Of a stretch of DNA of 64,000 nt, positions 23,231 to 35,840 are shown piece by piece; position 1 is the stretch's first letter; every line of letters begins with the position of its first letter. The DNA lies in the NCBI RefSeq assembly GCF_030052815.1, contig NC_079505.1, positions 29,202,992 to 29,266,991 of the forward strand, in the 5' to 3' direction. The notes beneath the pieces were generated by a model. The model did no database searches, was not told the DNA's origin, and saw nothing but the letters and a program-made list of their open reading frames with translations. The position numbers and the translations under genes were made by a program. The stretch is from Hevea brasiliensis. Its lineage: Eukaryota; Streptophyta; Magnoliopsida; Malpighiales; Euphorbiaceae.

Positions 23231-23944
23231 AGATTTAGAGACTACAGGAGCAGTAGAGTGAGCTACTGAGGATTATCGAGTGACTCATCCTGAAGTTATA
23301 TCGGGTATAATTTATACCCTGACTATAAATATTTCTTTTAATGTATGTATTACACATAAATGTATGGACATATAAAATTGGTCTTAAGCAGTTTGTATAA
23401 AGCTTGTGTAAAGTTTGTAATAAATATTAGTTTGAAATTCTCTTAATGTAAATTTTGTAAGGATGTATATAAATTGTTTTGTCCTTAATGAATTATGAAT
23501 GGAACTATTTTATTTAATTTGAATGAAATGGATTGCTAGTATTTTGATGATCATTGGATAGTGGATCTGAAATTTGAAAGTTGATAAATGTATTGAGAAA
23601 TTGGTTAAGATTGAGTATGAATTTGAAGCAGTGGTTGAAAAATTATTGGAAGTGCTTTTTTTCAGGTATTTGAAGAATTGTTTTCTCAAAATACAGATGG
23701 AACTCTGGCAAAATTTTTATAAAATTTGCGAAAAAATAAAATGGGCCAAAAATATTAACTAGTTTTAATTTTAATTAAATGTTTTAAATACCTATTAGAA
23801 AATGCTCACCACTTGTTAAAAATAAGAAAATTATTTTAAAATCCCTTGTAGGGTACTTAATGAGTTATCGGTAGGTGAAGTTCGATAGTTCATTAGGTAT
23901 TCTGCGGGATCATGTTATGCCTTACAGAGGGGTAAGGTGTGACA

Positions 23945-24826
23945 AAGGGACAATCATCTGTGTTAACAAAAGAAGATAAGAGAACATAGCATAATCGAAA
24001 AGACATATAAGAAGCACAATCATATAATCTATTTCTTGCCTATTTACACTTTTTTTTTTCATAAAATATGCATCAATAGTTTTAATTTTGTCCATGATGT
24101 TAGTTTGTTAATTTTACTAAAATTTAAAAAAAAATATTAGTTCACAATTCACACTCTTACATAGGTACAAAAGTAATAACTTCAAATTTTAGTCAAATTT
24201 TATAAATTTACAATTCCACACACATATAATTATTAGAACAAAACACAATTAATAATTTAGTTGACAAAAAATAATAAAAGATTTTATTAACTTTTTCATC
24301 CATGATACATCCATGTTAAATTTCAAAACTCAATAAAACCATATAAATATAGCTATCAATTATAGAGTATGAAATAGAATCAAAAGGAAAAGATAGAGAA
24401 TAATAATACAAATATAAAAATAAAACTCAAAGAGGTAATTAAAAATCAATAAAAAAATATCATTAATTTTTTCATCTATCTACCCTAAATTTCAAAGTTC
24501 AATAAAACTATAAATAGAATTACCAATTATGGAATAAAATATGAAATCAAGAGGGAGATATAGAGAATAATTACTTGTAATTTTGAATGGTGAAAAGCAA
24601 GAGCTGGAAAGGTGGGTTCAGTAACTTAGCTTTTAAGTTGTATGATATAATGGGTTGGATATTTTAACAATTTTATAGGTTTAATGGGTATTATGCATTG
24701 GCTATTAAGTTGTAGGTTTAATGGGCTAGATAGGAAGAAGTCTTTTTAGTTATATGTATAATGGGTTGACTTCTAAATTGCTATAAAAAAACAAATTTAT
24801 GTTGGGGGGCAATTACCCCTGCTAGT
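23945..24826. other. AT-rich non-coding flank of element C
   Basis: There is no ORF of note. Two diverged copies of a segment of about 180 bp (around 24265-24400 and 24445-24575) share ATTTCAAA...TTCAATAAAAC and AGATAGAGAATAAT. The 3' end (GGGGGGCAATTACCCCTGCTAGT) continues after element C at 59749 as CCCCCTAATTCCGCC. This resembles tails of degraded DNA transposons, perhaps hAT, but I cannot prove that. Confidence 0.45.
24822..24826. repeat. Target site duplication CTAGT, left of element C
   Basis: CTAGT at 24822-24826 and again at 59749-59753. The exact 5-bp match shows that everything between is one gypsy insertion plus later nested insertions. Confidence 0.92.
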
Positions 24827-27800
24827 TGTAACACCCCTATGTTCGGTAGTGCGTTTTACTGTTCCGGTGACCAGTGTCTGTCCGGACAGTTAGAATGCCT
24901 AGAACTACACTTAAATATTGGTGAGGAGATATAAAATAATGAAATACAAGAAAAGAAAATACAAGAAAACCAAAGGAAAAATAATAGCAATAAAATGAAA
25001 CTAAGTTAAACGAGCCAGCACTGCAGCGATGGGTGACCGCACCGGGAAGTTGCGGCGTTGACCGTTGACTAGCCTTGGACTGCGGAGAACCCTATAAAAT
25101 ATTTTTAAGACTTAAATAAACATTTATTGAAGTATAAATGTCATTAGAAATATCAAAGAAAAATTATTAATTAGTATAAAGAAAAACGAGAAATCGAGAA
25201 AACAACAAAACTCGGTGTTACCGAAAAATCGGGAATGCAACCTGAATAGGGGCATTGTGGTCATTTGACACCCCAATATGCCTTTTGACCTAAATTCCCA
25301 TTAAAAATAAATGATATTAAACCTTGAAAATATCATGAAAATTAAAATGGTGGTACATAATCTAAATAGTAAAAGATATGAGGAAATTATGGGAAATTGG
25401 AAATTTTGGATTATTAAATCATTAACCTACATTAGTGCTCCACTAAAATCACATTTGGGACACCTAAAGATTGAAGTGGGACAGGTGTAGGATCAATTGC
25501 TTTCTTCTTCCTCAGAAGCTCACCTTGGTCGAATTCTTTCTCCTATGGAAACTTCCATGGCCGTCCACCATTAAGCTTAAGTCCACCATTGATTTAGCCA
25601 TCCTTTACACTAGCTCGCTTCATTAAACTTGACCACCATACCTTGGGCAGCATACTTGGAGCAAGGTGGAGTTTTGAAAAAGTCCAAAAGAGGTAAGTGG
25701 TTATTTTTAATCCTTGTTTCATTAAAAGTGTAACTAAGGTTGTGATTGTTTGAATTATGGAAGAAGTTTGAGGCTTGATGAATTGTTGGCGATGGAGCAT
25801 TTTGGCAGCCATGAAACTTCATCATGAACAGCTTGTTTTTGCATGTAAATGGTAGTTTGGGATGTTGATTCAAATGTTTAATTGTATTGAAGTTGAATTC
25901 CATGTGTGAAGTTTGAATGTTAATCTTGAAAAGTGAAAATGGAAATGGATGTGTATGTGTAAATTTGTGGCAGCCTCATGATGAAGATTGAAGTGTTTAA
26001 GTTCATGAAATATTGTTGAAATATTGTACAAAAAATGGCAGCATATATGTGTGTGGATAATAGTGATAAGGTAGGCAAATTGTTAATTGAAGTATGTGTG
26101 ATAATTAGAAGTATTTATGTGTATATATTATTGGGATTGAACTTTGTGAATTGTGAATGCATTTGGTGTATTTTGAAGTGGTTATATTCAGTCCAAGTTG
26201 ACCTATAATGTAGAGAATTGAATGGTTTTGGTTAGTGCCAAATGCAGAATGGTAAGGGAAGTGAAAATGTAATTGGTAAACATGTGTTTGGTTTGGTGTT
26301 TGAAAAGCATGTAGAGGGTAGTGTGCAAATGGACCTATAACCCTAAGTGTGTAGCTCCAATTGGTATGAGACCAATTGCAGGTGAAACTAGGCCCAAAAT
26401 GTGCCAACTTTCATGAAGAAAGCCTACCTAAATTCTATCCAGAAAGTAACTTGAAAAATGAGCAAATCCGGATTAGTGACTTGAAAGCCTGAAAATTGAC
26501 CATTTGGGTAGTAGTTAGTGTTTTGGCATAACTCACTCAAAACAGGTCCAAATGACCTGAAATTTTTACCATGAATAGATTAGACATAGATATACAACTC
26601 TTATGAAGGCACCAAAACCCAGAAATGACCATAACCAAGTCAAAAGGCTTGCACAAGTTCGGGTATAAAAACTGCCAGAACTAGAAATAACCTAAAAGTG
26701 ACCTAAAGTTGCCATTTTAGTGCAATCTGTCCATCTTTAGTAAATTGACCATATCTTGGTCTATATAACTCAGAATAACCTGAAATTTTACCTCGAGTGC
26801 AATAAGACATAGAGCTACAATTTTGCTTCTTTGACTAGAAGCTGAAAACCAAGAGAAATAGGACTTTAAGCTAGACCAATCTAGCACACAAAAATTGAGA
26901 ACTTGACATTTACATATAATGATGCTTGAAATAATTTGGCAATGAATGCCAACTTGTAAAGATGGTAAATTGCACTATATTGGTAGCATATTGAAATGAA
27001 AAATGTGACATATTGGTAACATTAAACCTAATTCACCTAGAGTGCATCAAGGGTCAACATTATAGGTTGACTAAGGAAAACAATAGAATTAAATAAATTA
27101 ATTATTGAACCTTATTGTCAGAGACAGTTTAAATGAGTACTGAAACACTTCAAATTGTGTGTTTCAGTTAGTAAAGACTCAGGGAAGGGGAAGGAAACAC
27201 TGAGTCAGGGCCAAGAGGTTACAGTTTAGAGGTTTGTGCATAACAGTTATTTCTTTTGAATTTTTCAATTGAAATAAGTTATGATTATTTGTATGTTATT
27301 GTTTTAAATTATGGAAAATTGTTTGAATGGAAATTTGATGGATACTTATTGATTGAAAAAAATTGCAAATGGTTTGAAACTAAAGCTATCATGTATATTG
27401 ATTGAATTCCTCGCTAGCTTGTCTAGTGGGACGAATTGACTTTGAATTCCCTCTTTGGCTGAAGTGTTGAGGTGTGTGCCTGTTGAGGGCGAATAGAATG
27501 AGTACTCATATTTTTGCTAGCTTGCTATGTTATTCCTCACTAGCCATCAGCTTTTGGAACGAATTGGACTATGGAACCATGATTAAGCTGTGTGTGGGAT
27601 TTATTGACATTTATTGTAATATTGTGAAATGGAGTTTAAATTCTTTATGACATTCTCTGTCTTTTGAATTCAACTATGATTTTAAGTATCCACAGTTCAT
27701 ATGATTTATGGCTTATGGTTTTAAATTGTATTTTCTTAATGTTGTGCACCACTGAGACATTGGCTCAGCGATAGCTTTTTCATTGCTGTCGCAGGTAGAC

Positions 27801-28395
27801 AGACAGACAGAGCAGCAGAGTAGGCTGCTTGTGCAACATTTTGAGATTTCGCTGGGTATATCGAGCATACCATTCTGTGTAGTTTTTGTTGTAATGTATG
27901 TGCACTGTATGTATATATTGTACTTGATCTTGAGTAGTTGTAAACTAAAATTGTAAATTATTTTGGCTTGTAAATATATTGTGGCATATTTCTCTTATCT
28001 CATCTTTTGGAAACACTAAAAAATTGATTATTGAACTGAGTTGATAATGTTGGGAAATTTATTGTGTTGAACAATTTATTGGAGTTTGGGATTGTAGAAA
28101 TATATTGGAAGTGCTTTTTTATAGGTTTTTGAAGAACTATTTTATTCAAATTACAGATGGCACTCAGCCAAAATTTTTACAGAAATTATTAATACTTTAA
28201 AATTCGTATTTGGTTTCACTTCAGTAAAAGAAAATTTTTAACACCTGTCAATAGCGCTCACCACTGTAAAAAGAAGTAAGAAAATGTTTAAAATCCCTTG
28301 TAGTGTATTTAATGGGTTATTAGTAGACGAAGTTTGGTAATTCATTAGGTATACTACGGGATCATGTTATGCTTTACAGAGGGTAGGGTGTAACA
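24827..28395 (+). repeat. Element C 5' LTR
   Basis: It starts TGTAACACCCCTATG and ends GGTAGGGTGTAACA, immediately followed by a PBS. It is about 3.57 kb long, close to the 3' partner. It holds the 5S-like box at 25005-25050 and the stem-loop pair at 27744-27796. The minus-strand ORFs at 25594, 25610 and 26105 recur in the 3' LTR and are shadows of LTR sequence. Confidence 0.9.
25005..25050 (+). promoter_or_regulatory. 5S-rRNA-like box in C 5' LTR
   Basis: GTTAAACGAGCC, then GCGATGGGTGACC, then CCGGGAAG, about 180-220 bp into the LTR. Order and spacing resemble the box A to box C part of 5S rRNA. Confidence 0.4.
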
Positions 28396-28403
28396 TGTTT
28401 TAG

Positions 28404-28415
28404 TGGTATCAGAGC
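28404..28415 (+). other. Primer binding site of element C
   Basis: TGGTATCAGAGC lies 8 nt after the LTR end. It is of the tRNA-iMet type. Confidence 0.9.
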
Positions 28416-28583
28416 TAGTTTTTAAATTCTGTTTTTACCTGTAATTTGAATATTCTTTCTTCATAGTACAACTGCTCAATGTCATTGTTTGATACATACA
28501 GTACATTACATTATAAATATGCACTAACAGGAGGAAATCTCCTTGTGTTATTGTTCAGGAGGTCTAAGATCCTCAAATTGACT

Positions 28584-29111
28584 ATGGAAGAAGGGGATCG
28601 TTCAGTCGATCAATCTATAGAGGCTGAGGTACAAGGGGATGCCCCAGCCCTACCCAATGTGAGTGGATCAGCCGCACCAGCCCTACACAATGTGAGTGGA
28701 TCAGCCGCACCAGCCCCTTCAGTACCGCAGTTTCCTACTCAGTTTGCATAGCAGCTGGCTGCAATGTTCCAACAGATGGCTGGTAACATGCCTACTCAAG
28801 TCCCACTACAGACACTAGTGGTACAACCACATTCTTCAGCTAGGGAGTATGACAAGCTGATTAAATATGAGGCTACTGAGTTCAAGGGGACAGTAGATCC
28901 TTTAGAGGAAGAATAATGGTTAGAGCGAATGGATAGGGTGTTTAAGAAACTACATTGTACAGAGGAGCTCAGATTTGAGTATTCGGTGTCACTACTATAG
29001 GGAGATGCATATGACTGGTGGAAAACCATTCCTCATAGTTTGGTGGAACCCCCAGTACTAACCTGGGATGACTTTCTGTGAGAGTTCAGACAAAAATATG
29101 TCCCAGATGCC
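28584..29111 (+). pseudogene. Element C gag, N-terminal half (broken)
   Basis: The ATG at 28584 opens MEEGDRSVDQSIEAE. A 36-bp tandem duplication follows, giving a repeated NVSGSAAPA peptide at about 28657-28728. The QFPTQFA and AAMFQQMAGNMP segments follow, then the capsid core start (YDKLIKYEATEF, DPLEEE, WLERMDRVFKKL, GDAYDWWKTIPHSL). Stops occur at 28749 and at several later codons (near 28914, 28999 and 29080). The frame ends at PDAY, where element D begins. About 210 bp of gag that should come next is absent from the window: gag resumes at 39582, further along the protein. The role would be the structural core of the virus-like particle. Confidence 0.88.
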
Positions 29112-32100
29112 TACCCCTCTGTAAGGCCTAACATGATCCCGTAGAATACCTAATGAACTACCGAACTTCACCTACCGATAACTCATTAAGTACCCTACAA
29201 GGGATTCTAAAACAATTTTCTTATTTTTAACAAGTGGTGAGCATTTTCTAATAGGTATTTAAAACATTTAATTAAAATTAAAACTAGTTAATATTTTTGG
29301 CCCATTTTATTTTTCCACAAATTTTATAAAAATTTCGGCAGAGTGCCGTTTATATTTTGAGAAAACAGTTTTTAAAATTCCTTTAAAAAGCACTTCCAAT
29401 AATTTTTCTCAACAACTTCTTCAAAAGTCAAAATCATCTCAATCAATTTCAACACATTTCTCAACTTTCCAAAAATTCAAATTCACCATTTCCAATATCC
29501 AACAACTTATCAAAATACCATTAATGAATTTCATTCAATTTAAAATAAAATACTACGAATCATATTTTGTTAATGACAAAATAATTTATATATACATCAT
29601 ACTAGAAATTTACATTAAGAAAATCCAAAGTAAAATTTATTACAACTTTACACAAACTTTGTACAAGCTGCTCAAGACCGATTTTACATGTCTATACAAT
29701 TACGTGCAATACATACATCAAAATGAATATTTACAGTCAGGGTATAAATTATACCCGATAACTTCAAGAAGGTAGCTCCCCTGTCCTCAGCAGCTTAATC
29801 TGCTGCTCCTCTAGTCTCTATATCTGCGACAGCATACAAAGCTATCGCTGAGTGGTGAACTCAGTGGTGCACAAACTAATAATTTAAAACTTAATACAAA
29901 TTATTCTTAACAATTCATAATGAATAAAAATTTAAAATTTCTAAAGTCTTCAAAATCCATAACATACAAAAATCATTACTTTTATTCATGCAAATTATTC
30001 ATTTGAATAACATTTTGATCAATTAATAACTATTTATTTACATTTCTTTTAAATTCCGAAACAATATAGAAATATTTTCAATCACTAACAAATAATTTAT
30101 TTCAATCACAATTTGTCAAATTATGCATAATTTAAAGGGCGTTGCCAACAATTTACACAGTTGATCCCATGACCCAAAATTCAAATAGATGCCGTGTTGT
30201 ACACCACGACATTTCACATTCTCCCAATAACCGAGGCTAAAAGGGAGATACAAAGACTAGCTAGTATATATGAGTACTCATTCAAATTCTTCCCCAACTG
30301 GCAAGCTAGAGAGGAAGGAACTCGCCCCATCAAGTGGAGGAGATATCTCACTAGACAAGCTAATGAGAATTCACAACAAATTTTGCCATGTCAACTGTGG
30401 TTTCAAATCATATTCAAAACAATTTCTAACCACAAAGTGTTTACAAATCAACATATTTAATCATCATAAATTCATGCTCAAGGTTGGCAACACATCAAAC
30501 TTAAAATTTACAATCCTCAAAACCATGCAATAAATCCTCAATACAGCAAAATTATAAATCATAAAATAACTTGTTCAAATCAATTTAGAAATGAAAAGTA
30601 ACAAAATAGTTAGTTGTGCACAAACCTTAAACGAGTCGCCTCTTGGCCTTGACTCGATTCCTCGGGTTCCTTTCCAGTGTTCTTTTCAACTGAAACACAC
30701 AGTTTCATAGTGTTTCAGTATCATAACTCATCATTAATCCAAAAATAAATTTACATTCACTTATACCTAGCTCTAATGTGCTAAACTTGACGTTCTTTAA
30801 ATTTTGTATTTCGGAGTTACTATTCACTACACTATTCAAGTCAAATTGTTGACATTCTAAGGCTTAATAGGTATGGGAATTCCAACTTCACCCACATACC
30901 ACATTTTGGTCACTAAATTTGTTGGTTTTGGTTGTTTATTCAAATTCTAAGTCTTTTAGGCAAATTTGAAAATTTTCAGTTCTAGTGTCTAAGGTTGCAC
31001 TATTCCATTGGTCAATTTACTATGGGAATTTGGCAAAACTTTCTTCATAGAAAATGTTCCCTATTGTCTTAAATTTATTCTCCTTTTTGAATCACTCCAA
31101 TTGGAGTTTTGTAGCTCAAGTTATAGCCATTTGAACCATGGCTGCCGGATTGGACTTAACCCAGATTTTATGGGCAATTTTGGTTCTGGTAGTTTTAGGT
31201 CACCAACTTTGGGTGGCCAAATGACTTGGTTAATGGCAGAATTTGGGTTTGTGTTCTTAATGAAAGTTTTAGGTCTATATCTGAACTTTCCACTGGTAAA
31301 ATTTCAGGTCATTTAGACCTACCTAGCTCAAGTTATGGCAAATGAACAAACACTGTTCATTTGGTCAGTTTGTACAGGGCAGACTGAGAATTTCCAGATT
31401 TGGTCAATTTGTTCACTAGGTTTTGGTCACTTTTTGGGCATGCTTCCTAAATGAAAATTGTTTCATTTTGTGTCTATTTACATCCCCAATTGGTCTCATA
31501 CCAATTTGACTTGTAAATTTTCAGTTTTGGTCCCTCAAAGGGACCCTGGCAGCATGACCACATTGAATCCGAATTTAACCTCAACTCCAACAATTCCAAC
31601 ACACTTCATTTGGTCACAAATGACCATTTCTTGCCTCAAACTAGGTCAAAGACATCATTTACCAATTTCTCACATTTTTGCATCTAAACCCTAAATGTCC
31701 AAAACCCTAACTCACTAAGTTGTTGCATTTAACCAAATCTAAGCATCTCAATCTTACTACCTCATTCAAACATGCTTGCCTAATATATTAAATTCAATCA
31801 AAACTCAAACATATGCATAGTAACCCTAGTTGGCTGAATTTCAGTTTGGTCCTTCAACAATTGATTTCATTTCATTTTAAGTTTATTTCTAAGTTAATTA
31901 AGCTATAAACACAACTAATAAACTAATTTTGCAACTTAAATCACTAACCTCAATCTTTGATGTCCAATCTTCAAATTTTCTCCTCTTTTCTTCTTTCTTT
32001 CTTGCTAAATCTCTTTCTCAAAGGAAGAAAATAAGGTTTTATGAAGTGATTGGGGAAGAACTTAGGGTTTAATGGGAGATTTAAAGCTTGGAGCAAGCTT

Positions 32101-32845
32101 TCATGGAGGTGTGGTAATGGTGGTGTTAAGGGAGAGGTGGGGCGGCAAGGTTGAAGAAGAAGAAGGAAAATGATTTTTTTTCTTTCTTTTTTTTTATTTA
32201 TTTTGTCTTATGGAAGACCAAAAAATTAACTTAATCAAATTTATTAATTATAGGATTTATGGCATCATGCATGATGTCATGCATGATGTCATCTTCCTTC
32301 ACTTTTTCATTTTCTCTTTTTTTATTATTTATTTTTCTATTAGTTCTTTAATTTAATTCCCAACTCCAAAATTTTCTTTTCTCCGATTTTATTTGATAGT
32401 TAGGTCAGGAGTCAGCTCTCGGGGTCGATTGACCAAATTAGCCCTCGCCGGTTCAACCCGGTTTGCAAATAATTCAATATTTCTTTCGGGTCCCTGACCT
32501 AATTATTTGACTAGCTAAATAGTTCTTTTTCGTGATTTTCTCTTTTCCACTGTGTTCGTAAGAGTCCTAAGGACCGTGGCATCACATTTTATGGTTCGAA
32601 ATTTGAGTTTAAATTGACTTCGTAGCCCTTCCCGAGAGGTCACCCATCGCTGTGACTCTCGGCTCGTTTAACTTCTTATGTTCTGTTTTTCTTGTTTATA
32701 CTTAACTAATTGACAATTACGAATTATTTGTGTTTATGGCTTATCTAGTTGTCTTAAGTGTGGTTCTAATCCCCTTAATTTTCCGGACCGACACCGGTCA
32801 CCGGAACAGTGAAATATACCAGGCTATGCAAATAGGGGTGTTACA
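29112..32845 (-). repeat. Element D 3' LTR, outer tip deleted
   Basis: It starts TACCCCTCTGTAAGGCC, lacking the TGTCACACCT found at the same place in the partner LTR (35841). It ends GGGGTGTTACA. It has a stem-loop pair at 29826-29872, a 5S-like box at 32631-32671 and tandem CATGCATGATGT motifs near 32265-32292. The ORFs at 29524, 30194, 30270, 31008 and 31458 repeat in the 5' LTR and are not genes. Confidence 0.85.
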
Positions 32846-32848
32846 ATT

Positions 32849-32860
32849 CTCCCCCCCTTA
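32849..32860 (-). other. Element D polypurine tract
   Basis: The + strand CTCCCCCCCTTA lies directly inside the 3' LTR. It reads as a purine run on the minus strand and fixes the orientation. Confidence 0.8.
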
Positions 32861-33195
32861 AAACAATTTCGTCCTCGAAATTTTACCTGGTATCAGTCTT
32901 TGAATAGTTGTGGGTGCTATCTCCTCATGTCCTATTCACGCTCCCAAGTAGCTTCCTGGCGTGAATGATGGTTCCTTAGCACTTTAACCAATACTATTTA
33001 CTCATCGATTGCTCACCTTGTGTGCCAAGTTTCTTATGAGCTTCTGTCATAAGTTAGATTCAAATTCATTTCAATTTTAGAGGTAAGCAAATCTGTGTGC
33101 TAGTGGATCCACTCTTTCTAGGACCTCGTATGATCCTATGGGTGAGAACTTAGTTTTACTCTTTTCTTATCAAATCTCTTGATCATTTGATGCAA
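32861..33195 (-). pseudogene. Decayed integrase tail of element D
   Basis: Minus-strand similarity to the integrase C-terminus and chromodomain-like tail is still visible as DNA: blocks equivalent to the GGAACCATCATTC and GCTACTTGGGA segments of E, and the GTGGATCCACT / CTAGGACCTCG region equivalent to the GPF/Y part. Indels and stops leave no ORF. It is the only pol remnant in D apart from the protease stump. It sits next to the PPT, as the end of pol should. Confidence 0.55.
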
Positions 33196-34857
33196 CCTTC
33201 AGTTTAGTTTAGAATACTTTAGTCTTTTCTTGCTGTTGTTTTAGTAATTATTTTCCTTTGTAGTCTTTTTTTTTTTAATGACCTTGTTGGTCATATATGA
33301 ACTGCTTATCTCTTTCTTGGCCATAGGTCCATAACCATTATCTTACCATCTCCATTTATGACCAAGGCCTATGTGCCATTTTGCACTATCCTATTTGCTT
33401 TTGTTTAGCTTATTTCCTTCTTGATAAAATGGTTCGGGATATCGTTACGCGTCTTAAGTAGGTCGTTTGCCTTGGTGGCAAATCCTCATCTAGTATTTTT
33501 CTCATTTCTTAATGTTCTATTTGTTTCCTTCTTTCATTCCATAACTTAACTTTAATTATTTTATTTCTTAATCTAATCTTCTTCCTTAACTTGACTGTCG
33601 AGTCGTAATTTAGCACCTATTATCGTCCCTAATAAATCCACTATACTTTAATATTACTTTGATTTGGTCCTCTGACCATTATAGTCAACACTTTAACTAA
33701 TATTCACAACATTTCTTTAGTACATTCGCACCAACTATTCTAATTTTTATTTCCACAATTCTTTTATCTATCAATATTCTATAGCTTATTTTCTACTGAT
33801 TTGCGATCATTACCTTTTTTTTTTTTTCAACCATAAACAATTTTGTAATCTTAAGAAGGGAGTCTATCGAACTCTCCTGTTTCCCATGCTATTCAAAAGT
33901 TTCACTTTAATTCTAATCTAATCCTTATGATCCGCACAATAAAATTGTGCTCTTCCTAAAGAATACCTGGCCAACTAGTTCCTATCAAATTACTGTTATC
34001 AGTAGAATATCATTTCTTAACTGTTTTATAAGTTATAATTGTCATCCATAGCATCCTGTCCCTTCTAGGGGAACAAAAATTATATTTTGTGTCTTACTGC
34101 TACACAAATAGAATATTGTTCCTTACTAAACTTTGAGCAAAAGATCCATTGCAATACCAGAACAACTATAAACCCCATATCGGAGACTGGATGACTTAGC
34201 CCTATAGGTGTTATTTTTAAATTTTTACCATGCTAAAATCTCTAGTCCCATAACAATTCTTGATGTACTATAATTCATGCCAGGGTAACGGAGTCTTTAA
34301 CTCTCACTACCTTGCAAGCATGATCTTTTGATATTCTAACTATAGAGTTTTAAATCCCGAATTAGGATTTTCAAACTCAGTTCTAGTAATAAAACTCTAT
34401 TTTGGTATATTTGTGCCAGAGCGAAAGTCATTTATAACTATTCTTATCCTTATGTACTATTGGGTAGTACATAGCTCTACACAATAAATCTCAAGTCAAT
34501 ACTGTAATCTGCAGCTTACAATACAAACATCAAGAATATTGCATAGTTATTATAATACATCCCAATAGATCAAACTTCCCTATGTCTTATTTCTCTCAAA
34601 TCTACTAATATCTTAAACTTATTTTACGTATGGTACTTACTGACATCTATCAACAGTAATACCTTTACTTCCATCTGGGACAGATATATTGCTATAACTT
34701 ACTTTTTGGTCCTCTTGTCTTACCTAATTAGGCTTACTAATTAACTTTATAATTTATCGTAGTCTAGGAGATGTCTCTCACTAGAAACTTTTCCAAAATT
34801 AATTCCAATCATGCTTATTATCACAATTCTTATCCTGAAAGACTAATTACTAACACA
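33195..34857 (-). other. Non-coding interior of element D
   Basis: About 1.65 kb without a coding frame that I recognise. The part nearest gag (34190-34857) is homologous to 12720-13395 in element E, including the shared segments around GTAGAGCTATGTACT and GTTTGTATTGTA on the minus strand. The part from 33195 to 34190 has no clear partner in the window. It is T-rich on the + strand, with runs at 33266-33278 and 33814-33829. Confidence 0.6.
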
Positions 34858-35649
34858 TTAAAATTTAACTCCATGCAAGGGAATAGCAGTAGAACATATA
34901 ATTTTAGCATTAGCATATAAATAAGTAGAGCTGGAATCAAATAGTACATAATTATTCCTTTCACAAGTTAAGAACATACCAGCAACTACATCTGAAGTCT
35001 CTGCTTCTTCCCCTCGATGCATGGCGTTCGCTCTTTCTAATGTATTCCTCTGCTCGGGTTGGTCCATTGTGCCAGGATTACCCGAAGTGTTGTCTCTACT
35101 TCTGCCTCTGCCCCTACTGACTATTAATGAGCCTCTAAAATTAGAATCTTGAACTGATTCCTCTAGTTTAGTATGTGGCATAAATCGACGTGCGCTAGTA
35201 CAATCTCGGGCGAAATGTCCAATTCCACCACAATTGAAGCAGGCTCCTGTGACCCTATGGCATATACCCCCATGTAATTTTCCACAAACGTCACAGATAC
35301 GAATAGGGTAGGAACTTTTGGTTCTTTGACGAATGGTTCTTGATTGCTTCCGCCCTGAAGATCTGCCTCTGTCATACTTAGGAGCTCGGGGTCCCTCAAA
35401 ATCTTTTCTCTTTCCCAAATTACTACTCGAACTTTGATCGATGGGTTTCCCACTTTTCTCTTTTTCATGCTGCTCTTGAGGGGGTTGGGTTTGTACTTGG
35501 GCCTGGGTTGACAGATTATCAGCCATTTACTAAAAGAACATGGCCATCTGCTGGGCAGTTTGTGCAGTAATTTGTATAGGAGGAACTGGGGCCTCTCCTT
35601 GTACGTTAGCTATATCAGATTGCTCTACCGTTTTATCTCCCTTGTCCAT
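34858..35649 (-). pseudogene. Element D gag without capsid core, plus protease stump
   Basis: The minus-strand ATG at 35649-35647 gives MDKGDKTVEQS and then QITAQTAQQMAMFF, followed by two stops. From 35526 the open frame of 222 codons continues: ADNLSTQAQVQTQPP, then directly the post-capsid basic segment (DQSSSSNLGKRKDFEG), an RKQSRTIRQRTKSS patch, CDVC...HGGIC and the zinc knuckle CFNCGGIGHFARDC. A Gly/Arg tract (SRGRGRSRD) and a protease start with LFDSSSTYLY follow. The acidic residue of the protease motif is present but the next positions are unusual. The frame ends at 34858, about 30 residues into protease. The capsid core is absent at the same place as in element E. Confidence 0.82.
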
Positions 35650-35820
35650 ATCTATTCACAAGATTTTTTTTTCTATTTCCTGTACAACCAACACAAGGAG
35701 ATTTCTCCCTTTTAGTTCATATTTATGATGTAAATGTACTATATGTATCAAACATTCGAGCAGTTGTACTTATCGAAAAATATTTCAAATTCACAGTTTA
35801 AAATTTACTTTAAAACCTTT

Positions 35821-35832
35821 GCTCTGATACCA
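35821..35832 (-). other. Primer binding site of element D
   Basis: The + strand GCTCTGATACCA is the exact reverse complement of TGGTATCAGAGC, 8 nt from the 5' LTR. Confidence 0.88.
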
Positions 35833-35840
35833 CTAAAACA

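Larger units (their letters stand above)
22134..23944 (+). repeat. Family-B LTR, plus strand, second half only
   Basis: It begins mid-LTR (AAATTCCAACAG, homologous to about 42017) and runs to the correct terminus AGGGGTAAGGTGTGACA at 23944. No PBS follows, so it is a truncated or solo LTR. Together with 18910-22133 it forms a tail-to-head inverted pair. This fits insertion of one B LTR into another followed by loss of the left part. Confidence 0.8.

Noticed and set aside
31008..31694. ORFs repeated at 31008/37746 and 31458/38196
   Set aside because: Corresponding positions in the two LTRs of element D. The frames differ in length and carry no known domain.
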